Shown here: in pieces, positions 44,601-54,973 of the stretch
Layout of the letters: each line of letters begins with the position of its first letter
Numbering within the stretch: the stretch's first letter is position 1
NCBI GenBank assembly: GCA_031216445.1
Contig: CM062214.1
Location: 7,434,001 to 7,498,000 of the forward strand
Reading direction: 5' to 3'
Source of the DNA: Lateolabrax maculatus
Lineage: Eukaryota; Chordata; Actinopteri; Acropomatiformes; Lateolabracidae
Length of the DNA: 64,000 nt
Made by a program: the position numbers and the translations under genes
The notes under the pieces: model-generated
Databases searched by the model: none
What the model was told of the DNA's origin: nothing
Seen by the model: only the letters and a program-made list of their open reading frames with translations

Positions 44601-47567
44601 AGGTTTATATACAAAATAAAAACATTTCATTCCTTTTCAGGTTTACAGTTTTTTCCAGTGTGTAGATATTTTCCACTGCATGTGTGTTGGGCCAGGCATC
44701 TCTCACCAGACGGTTGGTAGAAGTGTTAACTGTGGCTCCTGCTGCCATCATGAAAACAATATAAACCGTTTGCAGCGGGATGCCCTTTGGCTCAGTTTGA
44801 AGCCGCTTGTGTGACCGTTAAAATCACATATAAATGAAAGATGACTTTTTCACCTTGTTAGCTAATTTGCCCAATCACAAACCCAGTGCAAGTTCTCTAA
44901 TAAATGTCTGTGTTCAAATAATGTCCACGTGTCTCTTCGGCTGTTAATGGAACCTGCTGATTTTTACAGTAAAAGCCTTTGTAAAGACGGAAAGGGATCA
45001 TGATCCTTGAACAACTTAAAATGCGAATGGATACACATCACAACACAGGGAAGATTCTTACTAAAATATTTATTTATTTCTTCATATTTGTATGGGACCA
45101 ATATTACAATATTAAACATAAATGTTACCTTTTGAAGACTTTCCAACAGTCCCTCCCCTTTGCCCAATTAAATGAATCTACCTTTCATTCAACTGGTTTT
45201 CAGCTTTGAGTGACCAAATAAAGTCCCAGCCCTGTGTCACTTCAATGGAAGACACATCACATTAAAGAAAGATGCTGTATCGGTGTGACCTTCTCACAGA
45301 GCCAGTAAACTGCTGCCCCCTATTCCCCTAACTCACATAAAAACACGACACACATTCTGTCCAGTCCCTGCGCGCCTTTGTAGGGATAATGTGTAGTTCT
45401 GTTAGTATGAGAGTGGGATCGCAGAAGGTGTTTAAATATTAACGGGGGGATGATTCTTAGTTACCTTGAACATCAGCAGGACTTTTACTTGCTCAATAAA
45501 GAACAGACGGAATTTGTAGAGACTGATTTTCCTGTGTGATGGCTCACAGGTGTAGAGAGGTGAAAAGTCTCACCCCTGACTGACTGACTTAAATTTCCCT
45601 CTTGATGCCTGCGGTGCTGAGGTGAGAGCACCGCGATGAAAAACCATCAAAAAACATTGATTTCAGGTGACTGATCTCTCATTTTGCCACTCTGTGATTT
45701 TTGGACGACATTGTGACATTGTCTCCCGACCTTTACATTTCCCTTCTTTCCTCATCACTGTACTTGTCTGTCTTTGTCCTCACCTCCTCTCTCCCCTGCT
45801 GCCACTCTTCCCCATCTCACCCCCCCCCCCCCCCCACACCTCATCCTCCCCCTCTGTATCTTCATCTCTCCGAGGCTCCTGCCAGCATCCTCTCTGTGGG
45901 AGAACTACGCCTGCATGCTGGCCCTCTTCATTACACTAAACAGTTTGATCAATTATTCTATTAACTTAACTTTCTCTGTCTTTCTTGTTTTTCTTTCTTT
46001 CTCCCTGTAACAATGTCTTGTCCGACTCCTGTCATCCTTCAGAGGCCTTGGCGGCGTCCTATCCCTGGGACTGCTACGTCTTCGCCCTGGCGGTTTTTGT
46101 GACACTGACCAATCAGATTCATAAGTGGAGCCACTCCTACTTTGGCCTCCCACGCTGGGTCACGCTGCTCCAGGACTGGCATCTGGTGTTGCCACGGAAA
46201 CACCACCGCATCCACCATGTCTCGCCGCACGAGACGTACTACTGCATTACTACAGGTGGGAACTGCTGTCTGCCACTTATTAGATAAATATATGGTTTTA
46301 CGAACTAGAGCTATTATTTAAATGCATTACTGTAGTGTCCAACACAATTGCATATTGAGGGAGGGAGAAAGTGAGGGATGACATGCAACAAAGGTCCCCT
46401 TCTGGATCCGAACCAGGGGTCTGTGCTGAAATTATTGATTACATGGTCCATGTGTTAAAAATATTACAACAAATCTATTAAAATCTACTACTGTACCAGG
46501 TCCATCATCAGTGCTGTTTGTATATGAGAGGGGAGGCTTAACGTTTCTCTAAGGACGTATAGATCTTCTGTATACGTCGGGGAACAGATCAAAAATATTT
46601 GATCAAAATGATTCACTGGACAGTCCAACAAAGAAACAGCGTGACAACGTGACTTTTGGACACAACCAGATGTTTATCTGTGTGTTTATTGTGGCCGGCC
46701 ATTTTAGATTGCCATAATTGAAGCTGATGGCTCCAAAATAATTTCACTGACAATTCTCAGCAGATTGGGACAAAATGGCGGCCGCATCTATCTGTCTGAT
46801 GGCTTCTTATAAATAACTAAAAGAAAATGTTCTGTTTGCGTGCGTGTGCGTCTTTAGAGACACAAGGCCTCCGTAATAGATCCACATTCAGTATGCTATG
46901 CGCATCTGGGTGAGAGGGAGAGAGGGAGGGAGAGAAAAGAGGGAGGATACACAAGGGGGATTCAGCTTTTACGTCACCCTGTGCCCCTGCGGACCACAGA
47001 TGTGTGTGTAAGTGTGTGAGTGTGTGAGTGAGCAAGTGGATGCGGTGGCACAGGGAAAGTGTGTTTGTACACGCGCACAATCGCGTACATCTGCATACTC
47101 GAGCATCTGGGTGTGTACTAGTCTTTTTGACCTCCTTCGGTTTTTAACCTGTTTGTGTGTGTGTGTGTGGTGGGAGGTGGGTTGGTGGCGGTCGGGGGCC
47201 CACGGGGGACAGCGACGGCCCCCCGCTCCCCCAGCCTGGCTGCCTGGGCCCGGGCTTGGATTCCACTGGGGCCCGCCTAGCTGCCTTTGTGTTCGCCACC
47301 GGCTGACAATCCCCATGTATATTTAATGCTAACCTGCTGTCTGTTCTAACAAATAGGACTTCACAGGCAGAGGGGGGATGGAGGACAGTGGAGAGAGGGA
47401 GGGAGGGCGAGCACAGGGTGGGAAGGAAGCAGGGATTTGGAGTTAAAAAGTGGCGAAAGAAACGCAGCGAGAGAGGAGAAGAAGGAGGATAGATGGAGGG
47501 AAAGAGAGTGATATCAAACAAAATAGCTGGCTGCTTTTACTGTCTTCCAGCAGAGAGAGGGTCACTG

Positions 47568-47605
<38 letters not shown>

Positions 47606-47767
47606 CTTACACACACACACACACACTCTCTCACACACACACTCACACATCCCCGCAGCTATAGCATGCACCCTATGCAAACACATCATGGGTGGTGGTG
47701 TGTGAGCATCAGACAAGGGTAGCCTAAACACACACAGCCAGTGTGGATGTCTCTATTTGCTTCTTAC

Positions 47768-47804
<37 letters not shown>

Positions 47805-48028
47805 CGTGTGTGTGCGTGTGACAACCTTTTTTATGTCTGCATTTGTGTGCTTGTGTTACTGACTGTGTGGGCTTAACAAGTAAAACTGCATTTGTGTAAG
47901 TGCTTTACTCAAGTCGGTGTGTCTTTGGTAATAATAGTAAAAAGACCTCTTATCTTAAATGTCAAGGGACTGATCGGCTGCCTCTAAAGCAATGACACTT
48001 GTACATGTGTGTAACGTGCTCAGCATAG

Positions 48029-48100
<72 letters not shown>

Positions 48101-49114
48101 CAGACCTGTATGCATATATGTATGTATGTATGTACGGAGATTACTGTACAGTCATGCATGTATGCATTTGTACATGTAAATGCACTTTAGCCTGCAGCCA
48201 TACATACATTAATGTATTTACCTTAAACGTAGATTCATGACCATTAAAGTTCTGTAAACCATAAAAGAAGACTCTGAAAATGTGTGTGTGTGTGTGTGTG
48301 TGTGTAAAGGAGTGCATGTGTGTTTTTTTCTGTGTTAGTCGGGGCTAAGGACATCTCCTGGGAGAATCGCCTCATCCCTCCAACCCTCTGAAATCTAGTC
48401 TGTATATAGCGAAGAGAGTGAGACAGGAGGTTAGATGTAGATATGAGAGCTGAGGATCGGGGTACAAGCAGGGATAATGGAGGGAAAGAAAGAAGACAAT
48501 AGAGGGAGGAGGAAGTTGAGGACAGAAGAGCGAAATCTGAAGTGAGGCAAAGAAAAGGAAAAAGTAAAAGAGAAACTAGGAATGAGTCAATAATGTGGGG
48601 AATGGAGGGAAAAGAGAAGAGGGGAAAGATGGAGGTTGGAGGAGAAACAGGTCAATACGAACCAGTGTTCGCCCTGTGGGTGCTGCTGGAGCAGTGGGCA
48701 GGGCCACAGAAAAAATATATCTAAATACAGTGGCAAAATCCCTTCAGGGCTCCAAGACTATGGACAGATCTGTCTAAAACACTTAGGCTTAGTGTTCGAC
48801 CGACAGCGCTGTCAGTGCCAATTCCTCAGTCTCACCAAATTCTGTATGTTCCTTTCAATTCTAATCTCGCTTTTTTTTTACTTCTTCCTCCCTAATCCCC
48901 TCCTCCTTTCTCTACCTCCCCGACTCCCTCTTCCACTTTCCCCCCTGCTCCATTTTTGATCTCTTTTCCTGCGTTTACCCACATCCCAGGTTGGTGTAAC
49001 TATCCGCTGGATCAGCTGGGCTTTTGGAGACGGATGGAGCAGCTGATCCAACGACTTACAGGGCAGAAACCGCGATCGGATGACCTGGCGTGGGCCAAGA
49101 AGACCGACACATAG
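21461..49114 (+). CDS. peds1: Plasmanylethanolamine desaturase 1 (TMEM189/CarF family), complete, six exons
   Basis: PEDS1 is the ER-membrane, cytochrome b5-dependent, iron-containing desaturase that converts 1-alkyl (plasmanyl) ethanolamine lipids to plasmalogens. Joined exons are 21461-21620, 35985-36104, 36377-36468, 42283-42427, 46043-46255 and 48990-49114: 855 nt, 284 aa (human is about 270). All introns are GT-AG and phases match. The N-terminus is variable up to RWGPQHAGAR (residues 36-45). Hydrophobic segments lie near residues 61-79, 86-107 and 184-195. Conserved histidine motifs are H108 in HWGADTWGS, H133/H134 and H143, H199/H203 in HKWSH, H219, H226/H227/H230/H231 in KHHRIHH, and H235. 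Identity to human is very high from residue 108 on. ATG at 21461 has G at -3 and +4, better than the in-frame ATG at 21506, which has T at -3. Confidence 0.97.
21704..21729 (+). repeat. GGA-triplet tract at the start of peds1 intron 1
   Basis: An AGG repeat of about eight units, 84 bases after the exon 1 donor. Such GGA repeats can form G-quadruplexes, and this one could pair with the CCT tract upstream of the start codon. Confidence 0.85.
22004..22482 (+). mobile_element. 479-bp non-autonomous DNA transposon with helicase-like fragment
   Basis: The ends are imperfect inverted repeats: TAGTCTGGGAACCAGACGAAT at the left, and TAGCCTGGCATCGGCAGACTAAT read inward from the right. It is flanked by a perfect 9-bp direct repeat GAGGTCTAC at 21995-22003 and 22483-22491, which marks a real insertion. 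Inside, 22203-22379 reads MAAPVQLPATAAV... then FSLKEEQTTALQ and KKCVFAELLTG, resembling the start of a RecQ/DEAD-like helicase that breaks off where the GKS of the ATP-binding loop should follow. The 3' part is non-coding. It looks like an internally deleted derivative of a larger element. The superfamily is uncertain. Confidence 0.8.
22203..22379 (+). pseudogene. Truncated helicase-like N-terminus inside the transposon
   Basis: A 58-codon frame starts at ATG 22203. FSLKEEQTTAL fits the Q-motif region of RecQ/DEAD-like helicases, and VFAELLTG resembles the start of a VFALLPTGFGKS-type Walker A. After LLTG the frame runs into unrelated RTVREDGAPLL and stops, so the motor domain is missing. 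It cannot be an active enzyme. The assignment rests on short motifs and memory of similar fish repeats. Confidence 0.55.
22596..22765 (+). repeat. tRNA-derived SINE-like fragment
   Basis: GTGTAGGGGTTAGGGCGCTG resembles a tRNA-type A-box region. It is followed by GACCTTTGTTGCATGTCATTCCCC, a core I recognise from a common percomorph SINE, and by AAAGGCATTACATGCCCCCA at the tail. A fragment of the same core lies in reverse orientation at 46345-46450. Confidence 0.65.
23374..23563. mobile_element. 190-bp hAT-like MITE
   Basis: It starts CAGTAATCCTCAAAATCCAG and ends TAAAATTCAGGACCACTG. The ends are inverted repeats of about 30 bp, with TCC near one tip matching GGA near the other and GGGGTCC matching GGACCCT. 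The CAGT tips fit hAT elements. The flanking 8-mers GTCTAGAG and GTGCACAG share five of eight bases, consistent with a decayed 8-bp target duplication. The sequence resembles a repeat common in fish genomes. Confidence 0.65.
25100..25300 (+). repeat. Teleost interspersed repeat, family C (partial)
   Basis: It contains AGCTGAAAGATG, AATTCTCTGTGGGTCCATCACT and a GTGCAGCTTTAA end. The 55130-55490 copy has the same elements in the same order (GAGCTAAAAGAC, AATTCTCTGTGGGTTCACCACT, TTCAGCTTTAA). The two are diverged copies of one family. Confidence 0.6.
27438..27482 (+). repeat. TG microsatellite
   Basis: About 22 units with one interruption. Confidence 0.95.
28687..28728 (+). repeat. TG microsatellite
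   Basis: About 20 units. Confidence 0.95.
30183..30564 (+). repeat. Cluster of three TG microsatellites
   Basis: TG runs at 30183-30241, 30391-30422 and 30530-30564, all in the same orientation. Confidence 0.95.
32640..32880. promoter_or_regulatory. GC-rich, regulatory-looking segment in peds1 intron 1
   Basis: This block stands out from AT-rich neighbours and simple repeats. It is complex sequence with GCGTTGATTAATTTCAGCC (a homeodomain-like ATTA region) and CCCCGGCTCCGCCCAGG. It has no reading frame of interest. The call rests on composition only. Confidence 0.3.
32997..33718 (+). repeat. Cluster of TG microsatellites
   Basis: TG runs at 32997-33042 (ending in CGCGCG), 33062-33107, 33225-33245, 33401-33445, 33589-33614 and 33681-33718, all TG on this strand. 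Confidence 0.95.
35985..36104 (+). CDS. peds1: peds1 exon 2
   Basis: The acceptor CTTCAG precedes 35985 and the donor GTGAGC starts at 36105. It completes Gly54 and encodes KRLQEW and the first hydrophobic segment (residues 61-79). It ends in phase 1. Confidence 0.95.
36105..36376 (+). other. peds1 intron 2
   Basis: A short 272-base intron, AT-rich, with no repeats of note. Confidence 0.9.
36377..36468 (+). CDS. peds1: peds1 exon 3
   Basis: Residues 94-124, between the acceptor GTGCCAG and donor GTGAGC. It holds the second membrane segment and HWGADTWGSVDIP, which contains the first catalytic-core histidine (H108). It ends in phase 0 after Lys124. Confidence 0.96.
36960..37066 (+). repeat. 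Degenerate CA/CCA tract
   Basis: About 100 bases of CACA and CCCA units in peds1 intron 3. Confidence 0.9.
39318..39350 (+). repeat. ACA-triplet microsatellite
   Basis: About ten AAC units in peds1 intron 3. Confidence 0.95.
40815..41035. promoter_or_regulatory. GC-rich, regulatory-looking segment in peds1 intron 3
   Basis: A 220-base complex GC-rich block that contains GGTGATTAATGGACGTCG and lies beside a G-run cluster. There is no splice-bounded frame. The call rests on composition only. Confidence 0.3.
41045..41080 (+). repeat. G-run cluster
   Basis: Runs of 4, 15 and 9 G broken by single AC or C; a strong G-quadruplex candidate. Confidence 0.9.
42283..42427 (+). CDS. peds1: peds1 exon 4
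   Basis: Residues 125-172. It begins AFIRPFREHHIDPTAITRH, identical to the human block as I recall it, and includes H133, H134 and H143. It continues with IETNGDN. The acceptor is TGTGCAG and the donor GTAGCA; it ends in phase 1. Confidence 0.97.
42951..43740 (+). repeat. Five-copy diverged core repeat in peds1 intron 4
   Basis: A core close to TGACATCYACACCTGTCATG followed by TC occurs at 42951-42972, 43413-43435, 43487-43508, 43620-43642 and 43719-43740. In three copies it is followed by TGCACTT or TGCACCT. Between cores lie GGTCA or GGGTCA and purine-rich GAGACAGAGAC blocks, so the full unit is about 75-135 bases and uneven. The core is partly palindromic (TGACA...TGTCA). Confidence 0.8.
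43151..43232 (+). repeat. Teleost interspersed repeat, family A (5' part, fragment)
   Basis: GAAGGATTGCAGTGAAATCT, GACATTAATGGTTTCCAGAGG and CAGTGATCCCCTGAC match the region after GGATG in the copy at 63341-63500. It lies between copies 1 and 2 of the intron-4 core repeat and may have separated them. Confidence 0.6.
46043..46255 (+). CDS. peds1: peds1 exon 5 (histidine-rich catalytic core)
   Basis: Residues 173-243. It contains the third hydrophobic segment, NQIHKWSHSYFGLPRWV, LLQDWH and the dense KHHRIHHVSPHETYYC block that supplies most metal ligands. The acceptor is CCTTCAG and the donor GTGGGA; it ends in phase 1. Confidence 0.97.
46345..46450 (-). repeat. SINE-like fragment, reverse orientation
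   Basis: GATGACATGCAACAAAGGTCCC followed by GGATCCGAACCAGGGGTC is the reverse complement of the SINE core seen at 22596-22765, plus its B-box-like GGTTCGGATCC. It lies in peds1 intron 5. Confidence 0.65.
47165..47335. promoter_or_regulatory. GC-rich, regulatory-looking segment in peds1 intron 5
   Basis: It runs from GGTGGGTTGGTGGCGGTC through the GGGCCCGGG region to CATGTATATTTAATGC. It is complex and GC-rich between simple repeats. The call rests on composition only. Confidence 0.3.
48031..48097 (+). repeat. TG microsatellite
   Basis: About 33 pure units in peds1 intron 5. Confidence 0.95.
48990..49114 (+). CDS. peds1: peds1 exon 6 and stop
   Basis: Completes Gly244 and encodes WCNYPLDQLGFWRR through GQKPRSDDLAWAKK, with TAG at 49112-49114. 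It aligns with the human C-terminus, which ends at nearly the same point. The acceptor is CATCCCAG. Confidence 0.96.
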
Positions 49115-50450
49115 ACGCACAAAGACGCGGATGGAAGGATGGATGGACAGATGGGCTCGCAGATGCAAACACATAGAAATAGAGATGGATAGGGAAACAC
49201 ACACACACACACACACACAAATACATTTTACTCATGTCTCCGTGCTATAGCGCAGACATTCAAAGATGGTTTGAGGGATTTCTGTATGTGCTGGAGTCTG
49301 TAGTTTAGCAAGCTTTGACCGTAAGAGGTGAAAACATTACCAATCAGCTTGTAGTCCTATCAACCAATCAGGTGTGATGGTGTTGTGGTGTTGTGGTGTA
49401 GGAGGTCTCTGGAGGTTGGGCTCTCCAGGAGTGACACCACGCTGCCTGTTACAGGCAGCTTCTTACACCAGACACACATATGCACGCACATACACACTCG
49501 CAAGCAAACACAAACAAGTTTGAAAGTCAAATAATCAATCGTTCACTGTCTGTTATGATTTTTCCTTCTGTTTTTTTTTTTAAGAATTATTTCTGACTTT
49601 ACAAGGCCCCTTTATAGCAACATCAACACCCTCTTTAAATTTTCATGGCTGTCTTTACACAATATTGTGTGCTTTGGATAAAATATAGACCGTTGTAACG
49701 CCACTCTTGTGCCTGTGCTCAAGTTAAGGTGATCTACACAGTCAGAGCCAGACGGGAGGAGACTTGGGAGGACACGAGTGTGGAAAAAAAAGGTTTGATA
49801 AAATACATACTGTAGCCTCCATAATAACTTTTATAACACTAATATAAACATGTCAGCAGTCAAGTTACAGATGCATACTTACACACTTGCACCTCTTCTC
49901 TTGTGCATACATACAAGTAAAATAACTTTAAATCATGTCGTCTGGGTTTGATAAGCTGTTAACAGCAGTTTCTGTTCATCCTGCGTGTGAGTTGTTGAAC
50001 TTTTCTTATGCAGCCGTTTTTCATTGATCATTTTGTTCTGCTCGCTTGGAGCAGTCCAGCTCTTTGTAGCTTTAGGAATACACTTCTATATGTACAAAAG
50101 CTTCCAAATTTTATGATGGATCTGGAATATGGATCTGGCTATATTTCACATGAATCTTGTTGAGTTTAGAATTTTTAGCACAAGTGATAAGTTAGTTGTA
50201 GCAAAGCAGCACTCAAACATTTTGCACTTTCATGCAAATCAGAGAGGCAGCCTGACTTATTCGTTGTCTCTTGGTGTTTTACATTTTTAGTGAGAAGGTG
50301 TGAGAAAGTGGATGAGCGGTCGGATTTCCACCTCAACAGAACGAGAAGGGACACAGCTGATCTCGTATCTGGTGGTTTGACAAGTTAAAGTAGGTGTAAA
50401 GCAGGTGGCGAATACGAAGACCTTGAACTAGTTTTTGCTTACAGAAGTAC

Positions 50451-50780
50451 TCCTGCCAAGAGTTCGATGAGAAGATCAGTACACCACTCTGGCATCAGGA
50501 TGACAGATATGAGGCTACAGCATAAAGACTGGAAACAGCAAGCATGGCTCTGCCCAAAGGTAACAAGATCCACCTACCAGTACCACGTTATGTCTCGTTT
50601 GTTTCATCTGCACAAAAAATATTTTCTTACCTCGAACAGAGCCAGGCTGTCTGTTTACAGGCTTTCTGCTAAGCAGTCCTGTGGCCTCATATTCAGCGTA
50701 CAGACATGAGAGTGGTATCCGTCTTCTCAGGAAGAAAGTGAATAAGGCTGTTTCCCAAAACTGTCAGACTTTTTCTTTAA
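50451..50780. repeat. Two copies of teleost repeat family B in inverted arrangement
   Basis: The left arm (50451-50605) reads GAGTTCGATGAGAAGATC, GAGGCTACAG and CATAAAGACTGGAAACAG. The right arm (50636-50780) reads the reverse complement: CCAGGCTGTCTGTTTACAGG, CCTCATATTCAGCGTACAG and GAGTGGTATCCGTCTTCTC. Only about 30 bases separate them. A third copy lies at 58412-58614. Confidence 0.75.
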
Positions 50781-52081
50781 GGCAGCGTATGTCATCAAAA
50801 AATGTCATGAAGTTTGGATGCCGGGTTGATGTTTGTATCAAAACGTGAGTCCCTTTCCTCGATTTTAACATACAGTGGCACAGCAGGACCTTCTCAGATT
50901 GAGTGGTCTCTCTTTACTGTACTTGTGCCGTGCCTGCAGACAGAGATCTATCAAGCAGAAGTTCAGTTTCTCAGAGGATGCTTGTGGCCGCCCCAAAGGC
51001 CATAAAATGAGTGCGTAGTTAGCAGTAGTTTTTCAGCACCACACTGGGCGGCTCGGGGCAGGAACAATAAGCTGCTTCTTGTCACTGGGATTATACATTC
51101 AGCTTTTATTCAGTTCAGAGCAGCCAGATCACTACCTGAAGCACTTCCAAATAATGTAACATTCTTACTGTGCTGATTTACAAAAGCTTGAAAATGTATG
51201 TAAAAAACAATTTTATACCACAGATAACCATTCACAGTCTTACATTACAAACAGTTGCAGTCATTCAAATCATTTCAGAAAACTTGAATCACTGCTGCGT
51301 TCACATCCCAAAATAAGACAAAGAAACAAAAGACAAAGAAATCTCATAAAACGGTTCTGCAAAACGCTGATTGGTGCTGCTGTCTGCCCCACTGTGCTGC
51401 TTATTTGACTGCAACTGTAAATACTAAACACACAACAATGTGTGTCACAAATCTCTAAACCTAAATCAGAGAGATTCATTAGAGAATTGCATGACAACAG
51501 TTGTAGTTTGTGTCAGCTGATGTGAAAGAAAGAGGAAAAACTTTTTTCAAAATGTATTGTTTCGCTAGAGATAAAAATGTCCAAGTTGCTTATAGAATGC
51601 AAATAATGTCTCCGGTGTCTCCGATTTCTGTTTCATACGGTGACACATGCACTTTAGTTGGCCGTTAATAACTCCGTACTATAGAGTCTAGCTGCTTGTA
51701 GTTTATTTCTAGGCTGGAAATGCCTTCAGTCACAGAAGGTCAATAATAACAGCACTTTATTGTTTTACTGAGTAAATGTCTGAAAATGTGTCCCGCAAGC
51801 ACCCGTTCACTCACAGTTGCACACATACAGGTAAATCACACGTCTCACTTGAATGCACGCACACACATGAGAAGTCTCTCCAATGCAGTCATGTGCAAAC
51901 AGACAAACACACACATTATGCTCTTATGTCACTTTGTGTTCTGTCGTTTTTTCTGGCTTTATAATTTTCTATTTTTTTATTAACGGATCAAGCCTTGTAT
52001 AGTTCAGTTTCGACATTCTATTTTGCAGCTCAATGCTCGCTGCTCGTCTTGCCTTAATGTTTTTATCTGCTCTTTGATTTA

Positions 52082-52087
52082 AATAAA
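52082..52087 (+). terminator. Candidate polyadenylation signal of peds1
   Basis: This is the first AATAAA I found after the peds1 stop, about 3 kb downstream, followed by GGGTATGGTC and T-rich DNA that could serve as the downstream element. Confidence 0.4.
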
Positions 52088-52466
52088 GGATTATTAACTC
52101 CAAATTCTCCCTGGGTATGGTCATCTTTTTCATATGAAAAACATATGTTCAGAGATATATCATTGATCAATGTGAGCTGCACTGCTCTGAGGATTGAAGA
52201 GGCAGTTTTAGTGTCACATCATTTTAATGCTGTTTCAAAGGCTTCCATTAGTGTCTTTAGCTTTAGTGCAGAATTTAAAGAGATCCGTTTATCCAAGAAT
52301 GTGTGCCGGCAAAATTAGAACACTAAATGGGGACACATGGGCAAAAGGATGTGCACTTTTCATTAATCTTGAAGCATGTTTTTCTGTCGGGGTTAAAGAA
52401 GCCCAGATCAAAAGTTTAATTTGAGAGAAATCCAACACAGTAGTCAAAAGCCACTGCTGAACCACC

Positions 52467-52481
52467 AGCGCCCTCTAGTTT
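52467..52481 (-). promoter_or_regulatory. Weaker CTCF-like motif
   Basis: AGCGCCCTCTAGTTT matches the reverse CTCF core at 13 of 15 positions, failing only at the last two. Confidence 0.3.
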
Positions 52482-52568
52482 AAGGTTGAAGTTTCTACTC
52501 CGGTTATATTAGCCCTTCACTTGTCCCCTCACTTATCATAGATCCCCAGTCCAAGAAAGATAGAGATA

Positions 52569-52570
52569 CG

Positions 52571-52608
<38 letters not shown>
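52569..52608 (+). repeat. GACA tetranucleotide microsatellite
   Basis: About ten GACA units downstream of peds1. Confidence 0.95.
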
Positions 52609-53835
52609 TGTAGCATAGAGTCCTCAGCAGAGGTCAGAAGGTCACCTCGTTCTGCTCTACATCTCTGCCATGTGACCTCCCAGATCGGTTCACTGAGTCT
52701 CACCATCCAGGGCTACCTCCCCAGAAAGCAGAGCCCCTGTTGGGGGTACAGCTGCTGCAGCGGCCCCTCTGGATCCCGCTGAGAGCCGGAGGCAGGACCA
52801 GTGCCAGGGAGGAGGGAAGGGAAGGTAATTAGAAAGGAGAGGAGACAAGGACAAGGGAGGGGGGAAAGAGGGGAGGAGGGGCAAAGACAGGTGATGAAAG
52901 AAAAGTGAAACAGGATATATGTACATGTAATATTTATCTGGAAGAAATTAGTCAATATTTTAATTTCCTTGTTTAAGAGTGTGTGGACCACTGAGGGGGA
53001 AGTGTGTTGGGAGCTGAGAGCAGATAAATATAACCAGTGTTACTACTGCCCACTACTGGACCAAGAGGTACCATGGCAGTGTGAGTGCAGTATTTTTAGT
53101 TGTTGATTGAGTTTAAGGTTTGATATAAAATGTCTATACTTTGAATCATTTTAAAATGGTTCAACTTAAAAACGTTATGTTCCCCTGCTCCCTTAAAAAT
53201 GTGAGTTAACTGAATAATTAGTTCAAAGTTGTTATGAGTTTTGTCACAAAGATGTTAAACCAACTGGGTAAAGTTAACTGAACTTGAGAGAAACAATTTA
53301 ATAAACTTAAGACATTAACAATGGACACATATTACAGTCAGATTTGCTTTTCATTGATATTTTCTCAGTTTGAAGAATCACTACTGTATTTGACATGAAG
53401 ATCTTGCTCATACCAGGATCAGTCTAACACCAGGACAGGCTGCTCCGTCTGACCTTCATAAATTATAAGTCTGTATATATATAAAAAAAAAAACAAGGAG
53501 AAACAAAAGAAACAAAGTGGTCTGAAAATGAAAACTGGAAATCTGAAGTTGAATTAGCTTGAAATAAAGAAAACAGTTGTTCGTTCATGTCACTAAATTC
53601 TTGTATGATTTTTTTAACAGTGTGAGTCCTAGGCTACAAAAAAATAGTTTTATTACATTTTATTAAATTAGTATATTAGATGGTAGCAATTAGTTACAAG
53701 TTACTGTGATGGAAAATCCACTGTTAAAGGTAAGTGTCCTAATATGTTAACACTAGAAGTTATGTGATTCATCTTTTTTTGGATTTTGTTTTGATCCATT
53801 TGTTCTTAACAAGACGTGTCTGCAGCTTTGCAGTG

Positions 53836-54050
53836 TTTACAATGACAGTGTTAACAGACTTTAGCAGGTGTAATGTTTACGACCGTAGTTTAGTGCATTT
53901 GCATGCTAAAATTTTCAAATGAGCACTAAACACAGCTGAGACTGATGGAGGTATGTGGTCGTAACCAAAGTATTGGACATATTAAAGTTTTGACATGATG
54001 ATGGTAGAGGTGATCACCAGAGTTATTCATCCTCAGGGTGGCATACATGT
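53836..54050 (-). repeat. Teleost interspersed repeat, family A (3' part, reverse orientation)
   Basis: ACTTTAGCAGGTGTAATGTTT, TTAGTGCATTTGCATGCTAAA, GAGCACTAAACACAGCTGAG and CAAAGTATTGGACATATT match the copy at 20151-20340, and this copy extends further into GATGATGGTAGAGGTGATC and CATCCTCAGGGTGGCAT. Confidence 0.75.
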
Positions 54051-54958
54051 GTAGGCTATACCAACTTTAATGACAATATAAAAATAAACTTCAGCTGAAG
54101 ATTGTAAGTAACTTCTATACATTTGACAGCATGTTTTGGGGCTGTTAATTCGTTGGAAACACAAGAAGTAACTGTAGGTTAGCAGATCACACATACAATC
54201 TGTGTCGTACCTGAGTGAGAACACATACACACACACACACACACACACACCAGGCGATGTGACATGTTGCAGAACTCTTGCTGATCTCACACGTCTTCAT
54301 ATAGCTCACAGCTGGAGCTCCTTTGTCATTCCCACATTACTGCCATCACTTCCACTGTTACACCCAGCACTAACAAGACACACATGCAGCTAGCCATCCT
54401 CTCGTACACACACACACACACACACACTCCCTCTCTCTCTGCATGGTGGTGACATATTGGATCTCACTATGCTGATGTGCTTGGCTGATCAGTGTCTCAT
54501 GCTGGTAGCTATTAAAGTTTCTATCAGACATACTGAGACACAGGGCTTGATGGCAACACTTGCAGCAGTTAGATGCAGCGGCATGAATGTGCAGCTCTTA
54601 AGTTGAAACTCCATTATAACATAAAAGTTTTTAACATAAATTTGGTTTAGAGTATATATTGTGAAACAAGTTGCCTTGTAGTGTTTGTTGTGGTAAGTCT
54701 ATTCAAAAAATTACAAAGAAAAATGTCCAGAGGAAATACTAAGCAAACCAAAACTGAGAATGTATTGTGTTATTAAGCACAGATACCATCCTGGGTAATA
54801 TGTCACCTTTTTATTAAATACCTACCATCAATGTACAAGAGCTATGTATGTTTAATTTCTTTAGTTTGTACCAGATTTACTGTGTTTGACACATGTACAC
54901 AGTATGATGTATTGTATTGCTTTCAGCTGAAGGTAATGTAGTATATATTGTCCCCTGG

Positions 54959-54973
54959 CCACTTGGCGGCAGC
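54959..54973 (+). promoter_or_regulatory. Weaker CTCF-like motif
   Basis: CCACTTGGCGGCAGC matches the CTCF core at 13 of 15 positions. Confidence 0.3.

Larger units (their letters stand above)
42428..46042 (+). other. peds1 intron 4, 3.6 kb, with a repeated core
   Basis: It contains five copies of a core motif (42951, 43413, 43487, 43620, 43719), an old repeat fragment (43151-43232), AT-rich DNA at 44.2-45.2 kb and a C-run at about 45821-45835 just before exon 5. Confidence 0.85.
46256..48989 (+). other. peds1 intron 5, 2.7 kb
   Basis: It holds a SINE fragment (46345-46450), a GC-rich block (47165-47335), a CA-rich cluster (47570-47650) and TG tracts (47770-47803, 48031-48097). No exon was recognised. 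Confidence 0.85.
49115..52100 (+). other. peds1: peds1 3' UTR (probable, up to about 3 kb)
   Basis: The sequence continues from the TAG without a clear AATAAA until 52082-52087, where AAATAAAGGATTATTAACTCC is followed by GT-rich sequence. An inverted repeat pair (50451-50780) lies inside. A shorter UTR with a variant signal is possible. No reading frame resembles UBE2V1. Confidence 0.45.
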
